Below, in pieces: positions 1 to 10,128 of a stretch of 64,000 nt of DNA; positions within the stretch are counted from its first letter, which is position 1; every line of letters starts with the position of its first letter. Below the pieces are notes generated by a model. That model saw only the letters and a list, made by a program, of their open reading frames with translations. It was not told the DNA's origin and ran no database searches. This stretch comes from RPQJ01 sp963744735 (lineage in GTDB: Bacteria > Pseudomonadota > Gammaproteobacteria > Steroidobacterales > Steroidobacteraceae). Position numbers and translations under genes: made by a program. The stretch covers positions 124,001-188,000 of the forward strand of contig CAVUVH010000002.1 in assembly GCA_963744735.1 (NCBI GenBank), in the 5' to 3' direction.

Positions 1-26
1 TGCCAGGGAGGCAAAGATCCCTGGCA
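1..26 (-). terminator. Perfect 9-bp inverted repeat, possible terminator
   Basis: Bases 1-9 (TGCCAGGGA) and 18-26 (TCCCTGGCA) are perfect reverse complements around an 8-base loop. It lies just past the stop of the minus-strand SYLF gene and could end its transcript. The bases beyond it are outside the window, so a T-run cannot be checked. Confidence 0.4.
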
Positions 27-74
27 GGCACGTTGAGCGCAGGCCGCGCACAGGCTCCATGCGAGCCGCCGGCC

Positions 75-642
75 TCAGAGATTCAGGCGGGTGATCCGCG
101 TCCCGTCGACCGTCACGCCCGCCATCAGGCCCGTGTTGGACAACACATAGCCAATGACCGGTTGCTGCGACGTGGCGCTGGTCAACTGCGCGTTGGCGCC
201 GACCGAAATCAGCGTGACCGAGGCATCGACACCGGCCGTCCAGCCACGGCTGTTCTGGAAGTTGCGCAGCGCATCGTCGGTCATGAACAGCAGGAACACC
301 GCCGTCGACTGGGCGCCGGCCTGCAGGCCGAACGAGCCACTGGTCGTGCGATGGAAACTGACCGTCTTGCCGTTGACGCGCAGGGCGCCGTCGCCGCGCG
401 ATGCGCCGAAGACGAATCCGGCCTCGAGCACGGACGGGAACACCAGCACGCCCTTGGCCCGGCTCGACCAGCTCCTGCGAACCGGGAACCTGGCGGTGCA
501 GTGAGGCAAGTGCGTTGTCCACGCCCGCATTCAGGCTCTGGCGCCGGGCCGCCGGATCGCCCGAGTCCGAGCTCGTGGTGGTGCAGCCCGTGGCGAACAC
601 GGACAAGCTCAGGAGTGCCGCCAGAAAATATCGTTTGTTCAT
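75..642 (-). CDS. SYLF (Ysc84-type) lipid-binding lipoprotein, one frameshift
   Basis: Predicted secreted lipoprotein of about 188 residues. The start at 642 follows a GAGG motif. It opens MNKRYFLAALLSL and reaches a lipobox, FATGC, near residue 20. The C-terminal two thirds carry the SYLF/Ysc84 signature (AKGVLVFPSVLEAGFVFG, then a Gly-rich segment and an FLLFMTDDALRNF stretch). SYLF domains bind lipids; the bacterial role is poorly defined. The leader and the domain are in different frames: one extra C near 458-462 (GAGCCGGG where GAGCGGG keeps the frame) joins them. It is a single gene, minus strand, with a hairpin downstream. Confidence 0.75.
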
Positions 643-736
643 CGTTGTTACCTCGGTTCAATGCCGCCCCACGGGGAGCTGCGGCTGCAGGCACCCCGGG
701 ACGGCCAGTCGATTCACCGCATAGCGGCGGCGAACA

Positions 737-1303
737 TCAGTCGCCGCACAGCAGACGCATACGCCGCTCGGCGCGGTCGAAATCCGCATCCGTCGAGGCA
801 TTCAGCAGTTGGTCCTTGGCCGCCACGCAGGCGTCGGCCTCCGCCCGTGGCGTCGGCCGGGGTCGGCGCGTTGGCGGCGGCGGCGCAGCGGGCGTCGTCG
901 GCCAGGCGGATGTTGTTGAACGCGCCCCGCTCGACCGACACGCAATCGCCCACTCTCAGGCCGGCCTGTTCGGTCACCATGCGGATGGTGTTCTGGCCGA
1001 TCAGCACGGTGTACTCAAACCCGGTGGACGAGCCGGCCGCGCCTGCCAGGCGGCTGCCGACCGCTGCGCCGCCCACGCCGCGCAGTGCGCGGTTGCTGCG
1101 CGACTGGCCGGAACCCGAGGCGACGCCCAGGGCGCCGCCGACGATCGTGCCGGCGGCGTCTGCGCACCCTGGTTCTGGATATCGACCTGGCGCACGGCCG
1201 TGATCCGGCCATAGCTGACCGTCGTCTGTGCGGTGGCTTCGCCCGCCACGAACAGGACACCCAACAGTGCGATCGACCCGACAAGACTCCAGCGCGTTCT
1301 CAT
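737..1303 (-). CDS. Glycine-zipper (SlyB/17-kDa antigen-like) envelope protein, two frameshifts
   Basis: The start at 1303 is 11 bases downstream of AGGAG. A signal peptide (MRTRWSLVGSIALLGVLFVAGEATAQ) precedes a short beta segment (VSYGRITAVRQVDIQ), then a Gly/Ala-rich zipper (IVGGALGVASGSG, GGAAVGSRLAGAAG) typical of SlyB/Rickettsia 17-kDa surface-antigen relatives, then EYTVLIGQNTIRMVTEQ and GDCVSVERG. These outer-membrane-associated proteins are usually accessory envelope-integrity factors. Two shifts are needed: near 1140-1165, and near 840, after which the natural C-terminus reads ERRMRLLCGD and stops at 737. The extra C-terminal helical stretch with two Cys (residues about 145-188) is not part of the core family. 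Confidence 0.7.
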
Positions 1304-1656
1304 TGCCAGCTGCTCCTGAAATTCATGGAAGTTAGGCGATCATTGGACCAGCCAAGTTCGCGATCGTCTTATACATCAACAGCGCTTGTGCCCGCCAAGA
1401 AATTCGCGCCCGAGGAGGCCGGGTGCGCGTCGCTGCCCTGCTCCCTGCTGCCGCCAAATGTTACAGATTCACGACGGCGACTCCCGATGAGCGACAGATG
1501 CCGGCAGCCGGCCGGTCAGCGCGGCCGAGGCCATCCGAAAACGGTATTTGCGGACCGCGTACTAATGAACTACGTTACGAGTGTGCCGCAGGGGTGGGTA
1601 CCAGGCGGGCGCGTGCCCGGCGAGCACAAAATCAAAACAAACAGCGAGGTGACGGC
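1304..1656. other. Divergent intergenic region, 353 bp
   Basis: It separates the minus-strand glycine-zipper gene from the plus-strand arginine cluster and must hold promoters for both. I see no convincing ORF with family similarity. A weak sigma70-like pair, TTGCGG (1548-1553) and TACGTT (1571-1576) with a 17-base spacer, points towards arcD. No TTGAT-N4-ATCAA (FNR/ANR) box is visible, so anaerobic control, common for arginine deiminase operons, is not shown. Confidence 0.35.
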
Positions 1657-3076
1657 ATGGCCGACCAGAAGATGTCGCGGACGGCGCTCACCGCAATGGT
1701 GGTGGGCGGAATGGTGGGGGCGGGAATCTTCTCGCTGCCACGGACCTTCGCCAATGCAACGGGCCCGATGGGCGCGGTCATCGCCTGGCTCATCGCCGGC
1801 ACCGGCATGTACATGCTGGCGCGCGTGTTCCAGGCCCTGGCCGAGCGGCGGCCTGACATCGACGCCGGCGTGTACGCCTACGCCCGCGAAGGTTTCGGCG
1901 ACTACGCAGGTTTCCTGTCGGCCTTCGGCTACTGGATCGGCAGCTGCATCGGCAACGTGTCCTACTGGGTGCTGATCAAGTCCACGCTGGGCGCGTTCTT
2001 TCCGGTCTTCGGCGAAGGCAACACGGTCGTCGCGATCCTCGTGGCCTCGGTCGGCATCTGGCTGTTCCATTTCCTGATCCTGCGCGGCGTGCAGCAGGCG
2101 GCGGCGATCAACAAGATCGTCACCATTGCCAAGGTCATCCCGATCATGGTCTTCATCGTGATCCTGATCTTTGCGTTCAAGGTCGACCTGTTCAGCTTCA
2201 ACCTGTACGGCGGCGACCTGACCACCGGCCTGTTCGAGCAGGTCAAGGCGACGATGCTGGTGACGGTGTTCGTCTTCATCGGCATCGAGGGCGCCAGCGT
2301 CTATTCGCGCTTCGCCAAGGAACGCTCCGACGTCGGCCTGGCCACGATCACCGGCTTCATCATCGTCACCAGCCTGATGGTGCTGGTCACCCTGCTGCCC
2401 TATGCCGTGATGCAGCGCGCCGACATCGCCGGCGTGCGCCAGCCGTCGATGGCCGCGGTGCTGGAGTCCGTCGTCGGGCCCTGGGGCGCGATCTTCGTCA
2501 GCGTGGGCCTGCTGGTGTCGGTGCTCGGCGCCTACCTGGCCTGGGCGCTGATCTGCGCCGAGGTCATGTTCGCCGCCGGCAAGTCCAAGGACATGCCCAA
2601 GGCCTTCGCCCGGGTCAACAAGAACAACGTGCCGGTCGTGGCGTTGTGGACGACCAGCATCATCATCCAGCTGATCGTGATCACGACCTACTGGTCGCGC
2701 GATGCGTTTGCGCTGATGCTGAGCCTGACCAGCGCGACCACGCTGATCCCCTACTTCTTCGTCGCCGCCTACGGCCTGATGATCGCGCAGCGCGGCCAGA
2801 CCTACGAGGTCCGGCCGGAAGAACGCAAGCGCGACCTGATCCTGGCGGCGCTGGCAGTCCTCTACACGCTTTTCATGATCTATGCCGGCGGCCTGAAGTA
2901 CATCCTGCTCGCCGCGCTGCTGTTCGCGCCCGGCACGATCCTCTACTACATGGCGCGCCGCGAACAGGGCAAACCCGTGTTCGTCGGCACCGCGGACTGG
3001 GTCGTATTCGGCGCGCATCGTCGCGGCGGCCCTGTACTGCATCTACGGTCTGTCGACCGGCGCCCTCTCCCTCTGA
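1657..3076 (+). CDS. arcD: Arginine/ornithine antiporter, APC family, one frameshift
   Basis: Integral membrane exchanger of the basic amino acid/polyamine (APA) branch of APC transporters. It imports arginine and exports ornithine to feed the deiminase encoded next. The start at 1657 has GAGGTGACGGC just upstream. The N-terminus shows the APC glycine motif (VVGGMVGAGIFSLPR, residues about 14-28) followed by about 12 hydrophobic segments, including SAFGYWIGSCIGNVSYWVL and VFVFIGIEGASVYS. The frame breaks near 3000-3008; dropping one base restores a natural C-terminus (AALYCIYGLSTGALSL) with stop at 3074-3076. The stop is 31 bases before arcA, which supports co-transcription. Confidence 0.85.
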
Positions 3077-3107
3077 CACCAACCCCGCATCCAGCGAGTC
3101 CAAAATC

Positions 3108-4361
3108 ATGGCAAGCACAAGCGAAGTAAAATTCGGCGTACATTCGGAAGTCGGCCAGCTGCGCAAGGTCATGGTGTGCGCGCCCGGCCGCGCGCACCAG
3201 CGGCTGACGCCCTCCAACTGCGACCAGCTGCTGTTCGACGACGTGCTCTGGGTCGAGAACGCCAAGCGTGACCACTTCGACTTCGTCACCAAGATGCGCG
3301 ACCGCGGCGTCGACGTGGTCGAGATGCACAACCTGCTCGCCGAGACCGTTGCGGTCCCGGAAGGCAAGAAGTGGATCCTCGACAACCAGGTCGTGCCCAA
3401 CCAGGTCGGCCTCGGCTTCATCGACGAACTGCGCAGTTACCTCGAAGGCCTCGATCACCGCGCCCTCGCGGAAACCCTGATCGGCGGCCTGTCGACGCTC
3501 GAGTTCCCGGAGACGGTCGGCGGCAAGGCGCTGCAGGTGGTCAAGGAGGCGGCCGGCGTCACCGAATACCTGCTGCCGCCGCTGCCGAACACGCTGTACA
3601 CGCGCGACACCACCTGCTGGATCTACGGCGGCGTGACGCTCAACCCGCTGTACTGGCCGGCGCGGCACGAAGAAACGGTCCTGACGACCGCCATCTACAA
3701 GTTCCATCCGGACTTCGCCGGCAAGGTCAACGTCTGGTGGGGCGACCCGACCGAGGACCACGGCCAGGCGACACTGGAAGGCGGCGACGTGATGCCCATC
3801 GGCAAGGGCAACGTGCTGATCGGCATGAGCGAGCGCACCTCGCGCCAGGCGATCAGCCAGCTGGCGGCCACGCTGTTCAAGAAGGGCGCGGCCGAGCGCG
3901 TGATCGTCGCCGCGATGCCCAAGATCCGCGCGGCGATGCACCTGGACACCGTGTTCACGTTCGCCGACCGCGACTGCGTGCTGCTGGCACCGGATTTCCT
4001 GGCCAAGACCACGACCTTCTCCTACCGGCCGAGCGACCATTCGAGCGGCGTCGAGTTCCACGCCGAGAAGAAGCCGTTCGTCGAGGTCGTGCGCGAAGCA
4101 CTGGGCCTGAAGAAGCTGCGCGTGGTCGAGGCTGGCGGCACTGACTACCAGCGCGAACGCACGCAGTGGGACAGCGGCGCCAACCTGGTCTGCGCCTCGC
4201 CGGGCGTCGTCTATGCCTACGATCGCAACACGTACACCAATACGCTGCTGCGCAAGGAAGGCATCGAAGTCATCACGATCGTCGGCGCCGAGCTGGGTCG
4301 CGGCCGCGGCGGCGGTCACTGCATGACCTGCCCCATCATCCGCGACGCGGTCGACTACTGA
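3108..4361 (+). CDS. arcA: Arginine deiminase
   Basis: Cytoplasmic enzyme hydrolysing L-arginine to L-citrulline and ammonia, the first step of the arginine deiminase (ADI) pathway. At 417 residues it has the usual family length. Guanidine-group-modifying motifs are intact: the LTPSNCDQLLFDD N-terminal block, LYTRDTTCWIYGG with the catalytic Asp, MHLDTVFTFADRDCVLL with the catalytic His, and the terminal GRGRGGGHCMTCPIIRD with nucleophile Cys at about residue 405. The ATG at 3108 has only a weak ribosome site (GCGAG). Linkage to an arcD-type antiporter supports a catabolic role, although arcB and arcC, needed to make ATP from citrulline, do not follow. A strong hairpin follows the stop. Confidence 0.95.
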   Translation: MASTSEVKFGVHSEVGQLRKVMVCAPGRAHQRLTPSNCDQLLFDDVLWVENAKRDHFDFVTKMRDRGVDVVEMHNLLAETVAVPEGKKWILDNQVVPNQVGLGFIDELRSYLEGLDHRALAETLIGGLSTLEFPETVGGKALQVVKEAAGVTEYLLPPLPNTLYTRDTTCWIYGGVTLNPLYWPARHEETVLTTAIYKFHPDFAGKVNVWWGDPTEDHGQATLEGGDVMPIGKGNVLIGMSERTSRQAISQLAATLFKKGAAERVIVAAMPKIRAAMHLDTVFTFADRDCVLLAPDFLAKTTTFSYRPSDHSSGVEFHAEKKPFVEVVREALGLKKLRVVEAGGTDYQRERTQWDSGANLVCASPGVVYAYDRNTYTNTLLRKEGIEVITIVGAELGRGRGGGHCMTCPIIRDAVDY

Positions 4362-4378
4362 TAGCGTTCCCGTGCCGC

Positions 4379-4415
4379 TCGTTCGCACCGGCCCGGTACA
4401 AGCCGGTGCGAACGA
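4379..4415 (+). terminator. 14-bp perfect hairpin between arcA and the NhaC gene
   Basis: Bases 4379-4392 (TCGTTCGCACCGGC) pair perfectly with 4402-4415 (GCCGGTGCGAACGA) around a 9-base loop. It begins 17 bases after the arcA stop. No T-run follows, so it is not a canonical intrinsic terminator; it may be an attenuating or mRNA-stabilising hairpin separating arcDA from the next gene. Confidence 0.55.
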
Positions 4416-4421
4416 AAGGCT

Positions 4422-5906
4422 GTGCTGGACTGGTTGCGCATGAATAGACCCGACTCACCGCAGCCGCTGACGATGATCGAAGCCATGGTGCCGGTCGCGA
4501 GCCTGATCATGCTGGTCGGGCTGTCGTACTTCCTGTTCGGCGATCGCGGTGCGGTCGGGCCGAACCAGGTGGCCATCGTAGTCGCGACCATGATCGCGGT
4601 GTACATCGGCTGGCGCCGCGGGCATTCGCTCGACGTGCTGGGCAAGGCAGCCGCCGACAGCGTCGCCACCGGCATCGGCGCCATCTTCATCCTGTTTGCG
4701 GTGGGCGGGCTGATCGGCACCTGGGCCATGAGCGGCACGCTGGTCGCGATGGTCTACTACGGGCTGCAGCTGCTCAGCCCCAACTACTTCTTCGTGACCG
4801 CCTGCGCCATCTGCGCCATCGTCGCGGCCAGCATCGGCAGCTCCTGGACGGTGGTCGGCACCATCGGTGTCGGCTTCATGGGCATCGCCGCCAGCATGGG
4901 GCTCAACCCGGCCATTGCGGCGGGCGCGGTGATCTCCGGCGCCTATTTCGGCGACAAGTCCTCGCCGCTGTCCGATTCCGCCAACCTGGCCGCCGCCGCG
5001 GCCGGCGTCGACCTTTACCAGCACATCCGCGAGACACTGCTGACGTCGGTCATCACGCTCGCGATCGCGCTCGCGGTGTTCTTCACGCTGGGCGAACCTG
5101 GCGACCATGACGCCTCCGGCAAGATGGCGGCGATCCGCGACGCTTTCGAAATCTCGCCGCTGCTGTTCCTGCCACTGCTGCTGGTCATCGTGCTCGCGGT
5201 GCTGCGTTTTCCGCCGTTCACCGCCATCTTCCTCGGCTCCATCGCCGGGGGGCTGCTCGCCGTGTTCATGGCGCCGGAGCGCGTGATCAGGTTCGCGGGC
5301 GGTGACGACCTGCCGACCTGGCTCGCCCTGCTGAAAGGCGTCTGGCTGGCGCTGGCGAGCGGCTACCACTCGACGACCGGCTTTGCGCCGATGGACATGC
5401 TGGCGACCCGCGGCGGCATGGACAGCATGCTCAACACCATCTGGCTGATCGTCACCGCGCTCGCCTTCGGCGGCGTGGTCGAGAAAGCCGGGGTGCTCGA
5501 CCGGCTGATCACGCCGATCATCCGCAAGGCGAAGTCCGACGGTGCGCTGGTCACCTCGCTGACTTCCTCGATCGTCGCGACCAACGTCATCACCGCCGAC
5601 CAGTACATCGCCATCGTGCTGCCGGGCCGCATGTTCAAGAATGCGTTTGCGGAGCGCGGGCTGGCGCCAGTGGTGCTCTCGCGCGCCGTGGGCGACACGG
5701 CGACGCCCACCTCGGCCCTGATTCCGTGGAACAGTTGCGGCGCCTACATGGCGGCCACGCTCGGCGTGGCCACGTGGAGCTATGCCCCCTATGCCGTGTT
5801 CAGCTACGTGAGCCCGCTGCTCACGATCGCCATCGCATACTCCGGCTTCCGCATGCTGCGGATCGCGCCGACCACGCCCCAGCCGGGCACGGTACCCAGG
5901 ACATGA
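4422..5906 (+). CDS. nhaC: NhaC-family Na+/H+ antiporter
   Basis: Polytopic inner-membrane antiporter of about 494 residues. It has roughly a dozen hydrophobic segments and the NhaC pattern GAYFGDKSSPLSDSANLAAAAAG near residue 180, mirrored by AVGDTATPTSALIPWNSCG near 425. These paired discontinuous helices are typical of the family. NhaC members exchange Na+ (sometimes malate/lactate or other organic ions) for protons. The GTG at 4422 (MLDWLRMNRPD) or the ATG at 4440 (MNRPDSPQ) could be the start; neither has a well-placed ribosome site. Next to arcDA it could serve pH or amino-acid-linked exchange, but that is inference from position. Confidence 0.85.
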   Translation: MLDWLRMNRPDSPQPLTMIEAMVPVASLIMLVGLSYFLFGDRGAVGPNQVAIVVATMIAVYIGWRRGHSLDVLGKAAADSVATGIGAIFILFAVGGLIGTWAMSGTLVAMVYYGLQLLSPNYFFVTACAICAIVAASIGSSWTVVGTIGVGFMGIAASMGLNPAIAAGAVISGAYFGDKSSPLSDSANLAAAAAGVDLYQHIRETLLTSVITLAIALAVFFTLGEPGDHDASGKMAAIRDAFEISPLLFLPLLLVIVLAVLRFPPFTAIFLGSIAGGLLAVFMAPERVIRFAGGDDLPTWLALLKGVWLALASGYHSTTGFAPMDMLATRGGMDSMLNTIWLIVTALAFGGVVEKAGVLDRLITPIIRKAKSDGALVTSLTSSIVATNVITADQYIAIVLPGRMFKNAFAERGLAPVVLSRAVGDTATPTSALIPWNSCGAYMAATLGVATWSYAPYAVFSYVSPLLTIAIAYSGFRMLRIAPTTPQPGTVPRT

Positions 5907-5962
5907 CCAGTCAGTGGAGCAAACCACTTGTCGACGAATTCCATTGAGCCTGCCGCCAGCGC

Positions 5963-7047
5963 GTGCCCCGGTGGATGCCCGCCCTCCTCGCCCTCGCGGC
6001 GCTGGTGCTGTTGCCGGCCTGCCGCCAGGCGGCGGAGCCACCGCCGGCCGAGGTGCGACCCGTCCGCGTGACGACCATCGAGACCCGCGCCATCGGTGAC
6101 ACCATCGCACTGACCGGCACGGTGCAGGCCCAGACCGAAATCAACGAATCGTTCCGGATCGGTGGCCGGCTGATAGAGCGCAACGTCGAAATCGGCGACA
6201 CCGTCCGCCCCGGCCAGTTGCTGGCACGGCTCGATCCGCAGAACGAGGAAAGCAGCCTGCAGGCCGCGCGCGCGCAGCTCGTCGCAGCGCAGGCGCAGCT
6301 GGTGGAGGCACGCAACAACCACGCCGCGCATGCGCGACCTGGTGGCCGAGAACGCAGTCTCGCGCGCGGCGTTCGACCAGGCGGTCGCGGTGCTGCAGAC
6401 GGCCGAGTCGCAGGTGAACTCGGCCCGCGCGAACGTCAACCTGGCCGAGAACCGCCTGAGTTACACGCAGCTGAACGCCACGGCCGCAGGCATCGTCACA
6501 GCGCGTGGCGCCGAGCCCGGCGAAGTGGTGGGTGCCGGGAGCATGGTCGTGCAGGTGGCCCGCGAAGGCGCGCGCGACGCAGTATTCGACGTGCCTGCGC
6601 AGGTCAAGGACAGCGCGGCGCGCAGAACGGGCATCACGGTCGCGTTGGTCGACGACCCGAAGATCACCGCGACCGGCACGGTGCGTGAGGTTTCGCCTCG
6701 CGCCGACCCGGTGACAGGAACCTTCGCAGTGCGCGTGCAGCTCAATGACGCGCCGGCGCTGATGCGCCTCGGCAGCACGGTCACGGGCCGCATCAAGCTC
6801 GACACGGCGCCGACGATCCAGATTCCCGCCGCCGCCCTGATGCGCGCCGACGGCGGTGTCGCGGTGTGGGTATACGACCCCGCGAGCAGGGACCGTCGCC
6901 GCGCGTGGCATCACCGTCGCCGGCTCGAACCAGACGACGGTACAGGTTGCGTCCGGCCTGAACCCCGGTGACGTCGTGGTCACGGCCGGCGCGCAGGCGT
7001 TGCGTCCCGGACAGAAAGTCCGCCCGCTCGAGACGCCGCAGTCGTGA
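5963..7047 (+). CDS. RND efflux periplasmic adaptor (HlyD/MFP) lipoprotein, two frameshifts
   Basis: Periplasmic membrane-fusion protein linking an RND pump to an outer-membrane channel. It starts at GTG 5963 (or ATG 5975) with a lipoprotein leader ending LVLLPAC. A biotinyl-lipoyl half (GGRLIERNVEIGDTVRPGQLLARLD) is followed by a coiled-coil hairpin (AAFDQAVAVLQTAESQVNSA), the returning lipoyl half (SYTQLNATAAGIVTARGAEPGEVV), a beta-barrel domain, and a membrane-proximal end (VASGLNPGDVVVTAGAQALRPGQKV). Frames change near 6315-6330 and near 6890; joined, they give about 361 residues. The stop overlaps the GTG of the pump gene, so the two are translationally coupled. No outer-membrane factor is in this operon; the closest is at 19.7 kb. 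Confidence 0.85.
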
Positions 7048-10000
7048 TCGGCCCGAACCTGTCCGAATGGGCGCTGCGCAAGCGCTCGCTGGTCGTCTTC
7101 CTGATGATCCTCGCGGTGATCGCGGGCGCATCTTCGTTTTTCAGTCTCGGGCGCGGCGAAGACCCGGCGTTCACGTTTCGCACGATGGTCGTCGCCGCTG
7201 CCTGGCCCGGTGCCACGGTCGACGAGACGATGGAGCAGGTGACCGAGCGGCTCGAACGCAAGCTGCAGGAAACCGAGTTTCTCGAACGGGTACGCAGCTA
7301 CACCATCGCCGGCCAGACGACGATCTTCGTCGACCTGAAGCAGTCCACGCCGCCGGCGAAAGTGCCGGACATCTGGTACCAGGTGCGCAAGAACATCGGC
7401 GACATCCGCGGCACGCTGCCGCAGGGCGTCGTGGGCCCGTTCTTCAACGACGACTTCGGCAGCACGTTCGGCATCATCTATGCCTTCACCGCCGACGGCT
7501 TCAGCTTCCGCGAGCTGCGCGACCACGTGGAAGCGATCCGCTCGCGGCTGCTGCACGTCCCGGACGTCTCGGAGATCGAGGTGCTCGGCGCGCAGGACGA
7601 GCAGATCTACCTGGAATTTTCGACCGAGCGCCTGGCGGGACTGCGCCTCGACATGGGCGCGATCCTCGGCACGCTGCAGGCGCAGAACGTCGTGCGCCCG
7701 GCGGGCACGATCCAGGGCGAACGGGAGCGGGTCTTCCTGCGCGTCACCGGCGCATTCGATTCCGCGGCCGAGATCGAGGCGGTCAACATCGTCGTCGGCG
7801 GGCGCATCTTCCGGCTGGGCGACATCGCCACCGTGCGCCGTGGCTACATCGATCCGCCGCAGCCCATGTTCCGCGTCAACGGACAGCCCGCAATCGGTCT
7901 CGCCATCGCGATGCGGGACGCCGGCGACATCCTGGCCCTGGGCGAGAATATCCGCAGCGAGATGGCCGACATCAAGGCCAACCTGCCGGTCGGCATCGAA
8001 CCGACGCTGGTGGCCGACCAGGCGGTCACGGTGGACACCGCGATCAACGAATTCCTGACCTCGCTCTGGCAGGCGATCGTGATCATTCTCGCCTGCAGCT
8101 TCGTCAGCCTCGGGATGCGGCCCGGAACCGTGGTCGCGCTGGCGATCCCGTTGACGCTGGCGATCGTGTTTGCGGTCATGGAGGTTGCGAACATCGACCT
8201 GCACCGCATCTCGCTGGGCGCACTGATCATCGCGCTCGGCCTGCTGGTCGACGACGCCATGACGACGGTCGACGCGATGCTGCGGCGCCTGGGGGCCGGC
8301 GACACGAAGGACCAGGCAGCCACCTTCGCCTATCGCACGCTGGCCGCGCCGATGCTGATCGGCACGCTGGTCACCATCGCGAGCTTCGTGCCCATCGGTT
8401 TCGCGAAGAGTTCGGCGGGCGAGTACACGTTCTCGATCTTCTCGGTGGTCGGCATCTCGCTGATCGTCTCGTGGCTGGTGGCCGTGATCTTCGCCCCGCT
8501 GCTCGGCAAGGCCATCCTCAAGCCGCCGAAGGTCGAGGCGGATCCCAAGCCGAGCCGCATCGAGCAGGCCTACGGCGGCTTGCTGAAGGGCGCGATCGGC
8601 AAGCCATGGCTGACGATCGGCGTCACGCTTGGTGCGTTCGCGGTGTCGCTGTTCCTGCTGCGCTTCGTGCCCGCGCAGTTCTTCCCCGCGTCCGACCGGC
8701 CCGAACTGACGATGGACATGACGCTGCCGCAGAGCTCGTCGATCCATGCGACGCAGGCGCACGTCGAGCGCATGGAGGCGCTGCTCAAGGACGACCCCGA
8801 CATCGATCACTACAGCACGTATGTCGGTCGCGGCGCGATCCGTTTCATCCTGACGCTCAACGTCCAGCTCGCGAACCCGTTCTTCGCCCAGTTCGTCATC
8901 GTCGCCAAGGACGTCGAAGCGCGCGCGCGGCTGCATACGAAACTCGAGAAGCTGCTGGCCGAAGAGTTCCCCGACGTCGTCGGCTACGTTTCGCCGCTCG
9001 AGCTCGGGCCGCCGGTCGGCTGGCCGCTGCAGTACCGGGTGTCGGGTCCCGATCCGGACGAGGTGCGCCGCCTTGCGCTGGAGCTGGCCAACGTCGTGGG
9101 GGCCGAGCCGCGCACGCGGCACGTCAACTTCGACTGGATGGAGCCGGCGCGGCAGTTGCGCGTCAACGTGAACCAGGACCAGGCGCGCCAGCTGGGCATC
9201 AGCTCGGCGGCCCTGGCCGGCACGCTGAATGCCGCCATCACCGGTACCACGGTGACCCAGGTCCGCGACGACATCTACCTGATCAACGTGGTCGCGCGTG
9301 CGACCGACGCCGAACGCGCCTCGTTCGAGTCGCTCAGCTCGCTGCAGGTGGCCACGCCGAGCGGCCGCATGGTGCCGTTGCGGCAGTTCGCCACCTTCTC
9401 CGAGGAGCAGGAGCTGCCGCTGATCTGGCGCCGCGACCGGGTTCCCACGCTCACGGTCCGTGCCGATGTCACTCCCGGCGTGCTGGCCGACACGGTGGTC
9501 GGCGATCTGGCGCCCAGGATCGAGGAGTTCGCGGCCAAGCTGCCCAAGCAGTACCAGGTCGTCACTGGCGGCCTGTACGAGGAGAGCGCGGTCTCGCGCG
9601 GCTCGGTGTTCGCGGTGGTGCCGTTGATGATCGGGCTTGATGCTGGTCATCATGATGTTCCAGCTGGTGAGCTTCCGCCGGCTGGCACTGGTCGTGGGCA
9701 TCATGCCGCTGGGACTCATCGGCGTGGTGCTGACGCTGCTGCTGTTCAACCGGCCACTGGGTTTCGTCGCGATCCTCGGTGTGCTGGCATTGATCGGCAT
9801 GATCGCCAAGAACGCAGTCATCCTCATCGTGCAGATCGAGACCGACCGCGCCGAGGGCAAGGGCGTTTACGACGCCGTGATCGCGTCGGCCACGGGACGC
9901 ATGCGGCCGATGATGCTCGCGGCCATGTCGACCATCCTCGGTCTCCTCCCGATCGCGCCCACGGTGTTCTGGGGCCCGATGGCATTTGCCATCATGGGCG

Positions 10001-10122
10001 GGCTGCTGGTCGCAACCATGCTGACGCTCGTGCTGCTGCCCACGTTGTACGTGGCGGTGTTCGGGAAAGAAGCGACGCCCGTGCCGAGGCCGGAGAACGC
10101 AGCGTCGGCCGCGGGAGCCTGA
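7044..10122 (+). CDS. RND efflux pump inner-membrane subunit (HAE1/AcrB-like), one frameshift
   Basis: Proton-driven trimeric exporter of about 1025 residues. The first transmembrane helix follows WALRKRSLVVFLMILAVIAG. Two large periplasmic loops alternate with two six-helix bundles, and the proton-relay helix carries LIIALGLLVDDAMTTVDAML (Asp pair near residue 400). The C-terminal bundle (FVAILGVLALIGMIAKNAVIL) is shifted by one base at about 9638, where GGGCTTGATG should read GGGCTGATG, giving PLMIGLMLVIMMFQL. The GTG start overlaps the adaptor stop. The substrate is not predictable; the divergent second half and adaptor resemble broad-specificity pumps of the AcrB/MexF/OqxB superfamily. 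Confidence 0.88.
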
Positions 10123-10128
10123 CCGGAC

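Noticed and set aside
1570..3042. 490-codon minus-strand frame opposite arcD
   Set aside because: Shadow translation (His/Asp/Gln-rich) of a clear APC transporter.
6141..9860. Very long open frame on the minus strand opposite the RND adaptor and pump
   Set aside because: Composition is Arg/His/Asp/Gly-rich with no family pattern, while the plus strand encodes a recognisable pump. High GC leaves antisense frames open.
7044..10122. Programmed ribosomal frameshifting in the pump and other genes
   Set aside because: Shift sites share no slippery heptamer or downstream pseudoknot, occur in unrelated genes, and most are solved by deleting one base.
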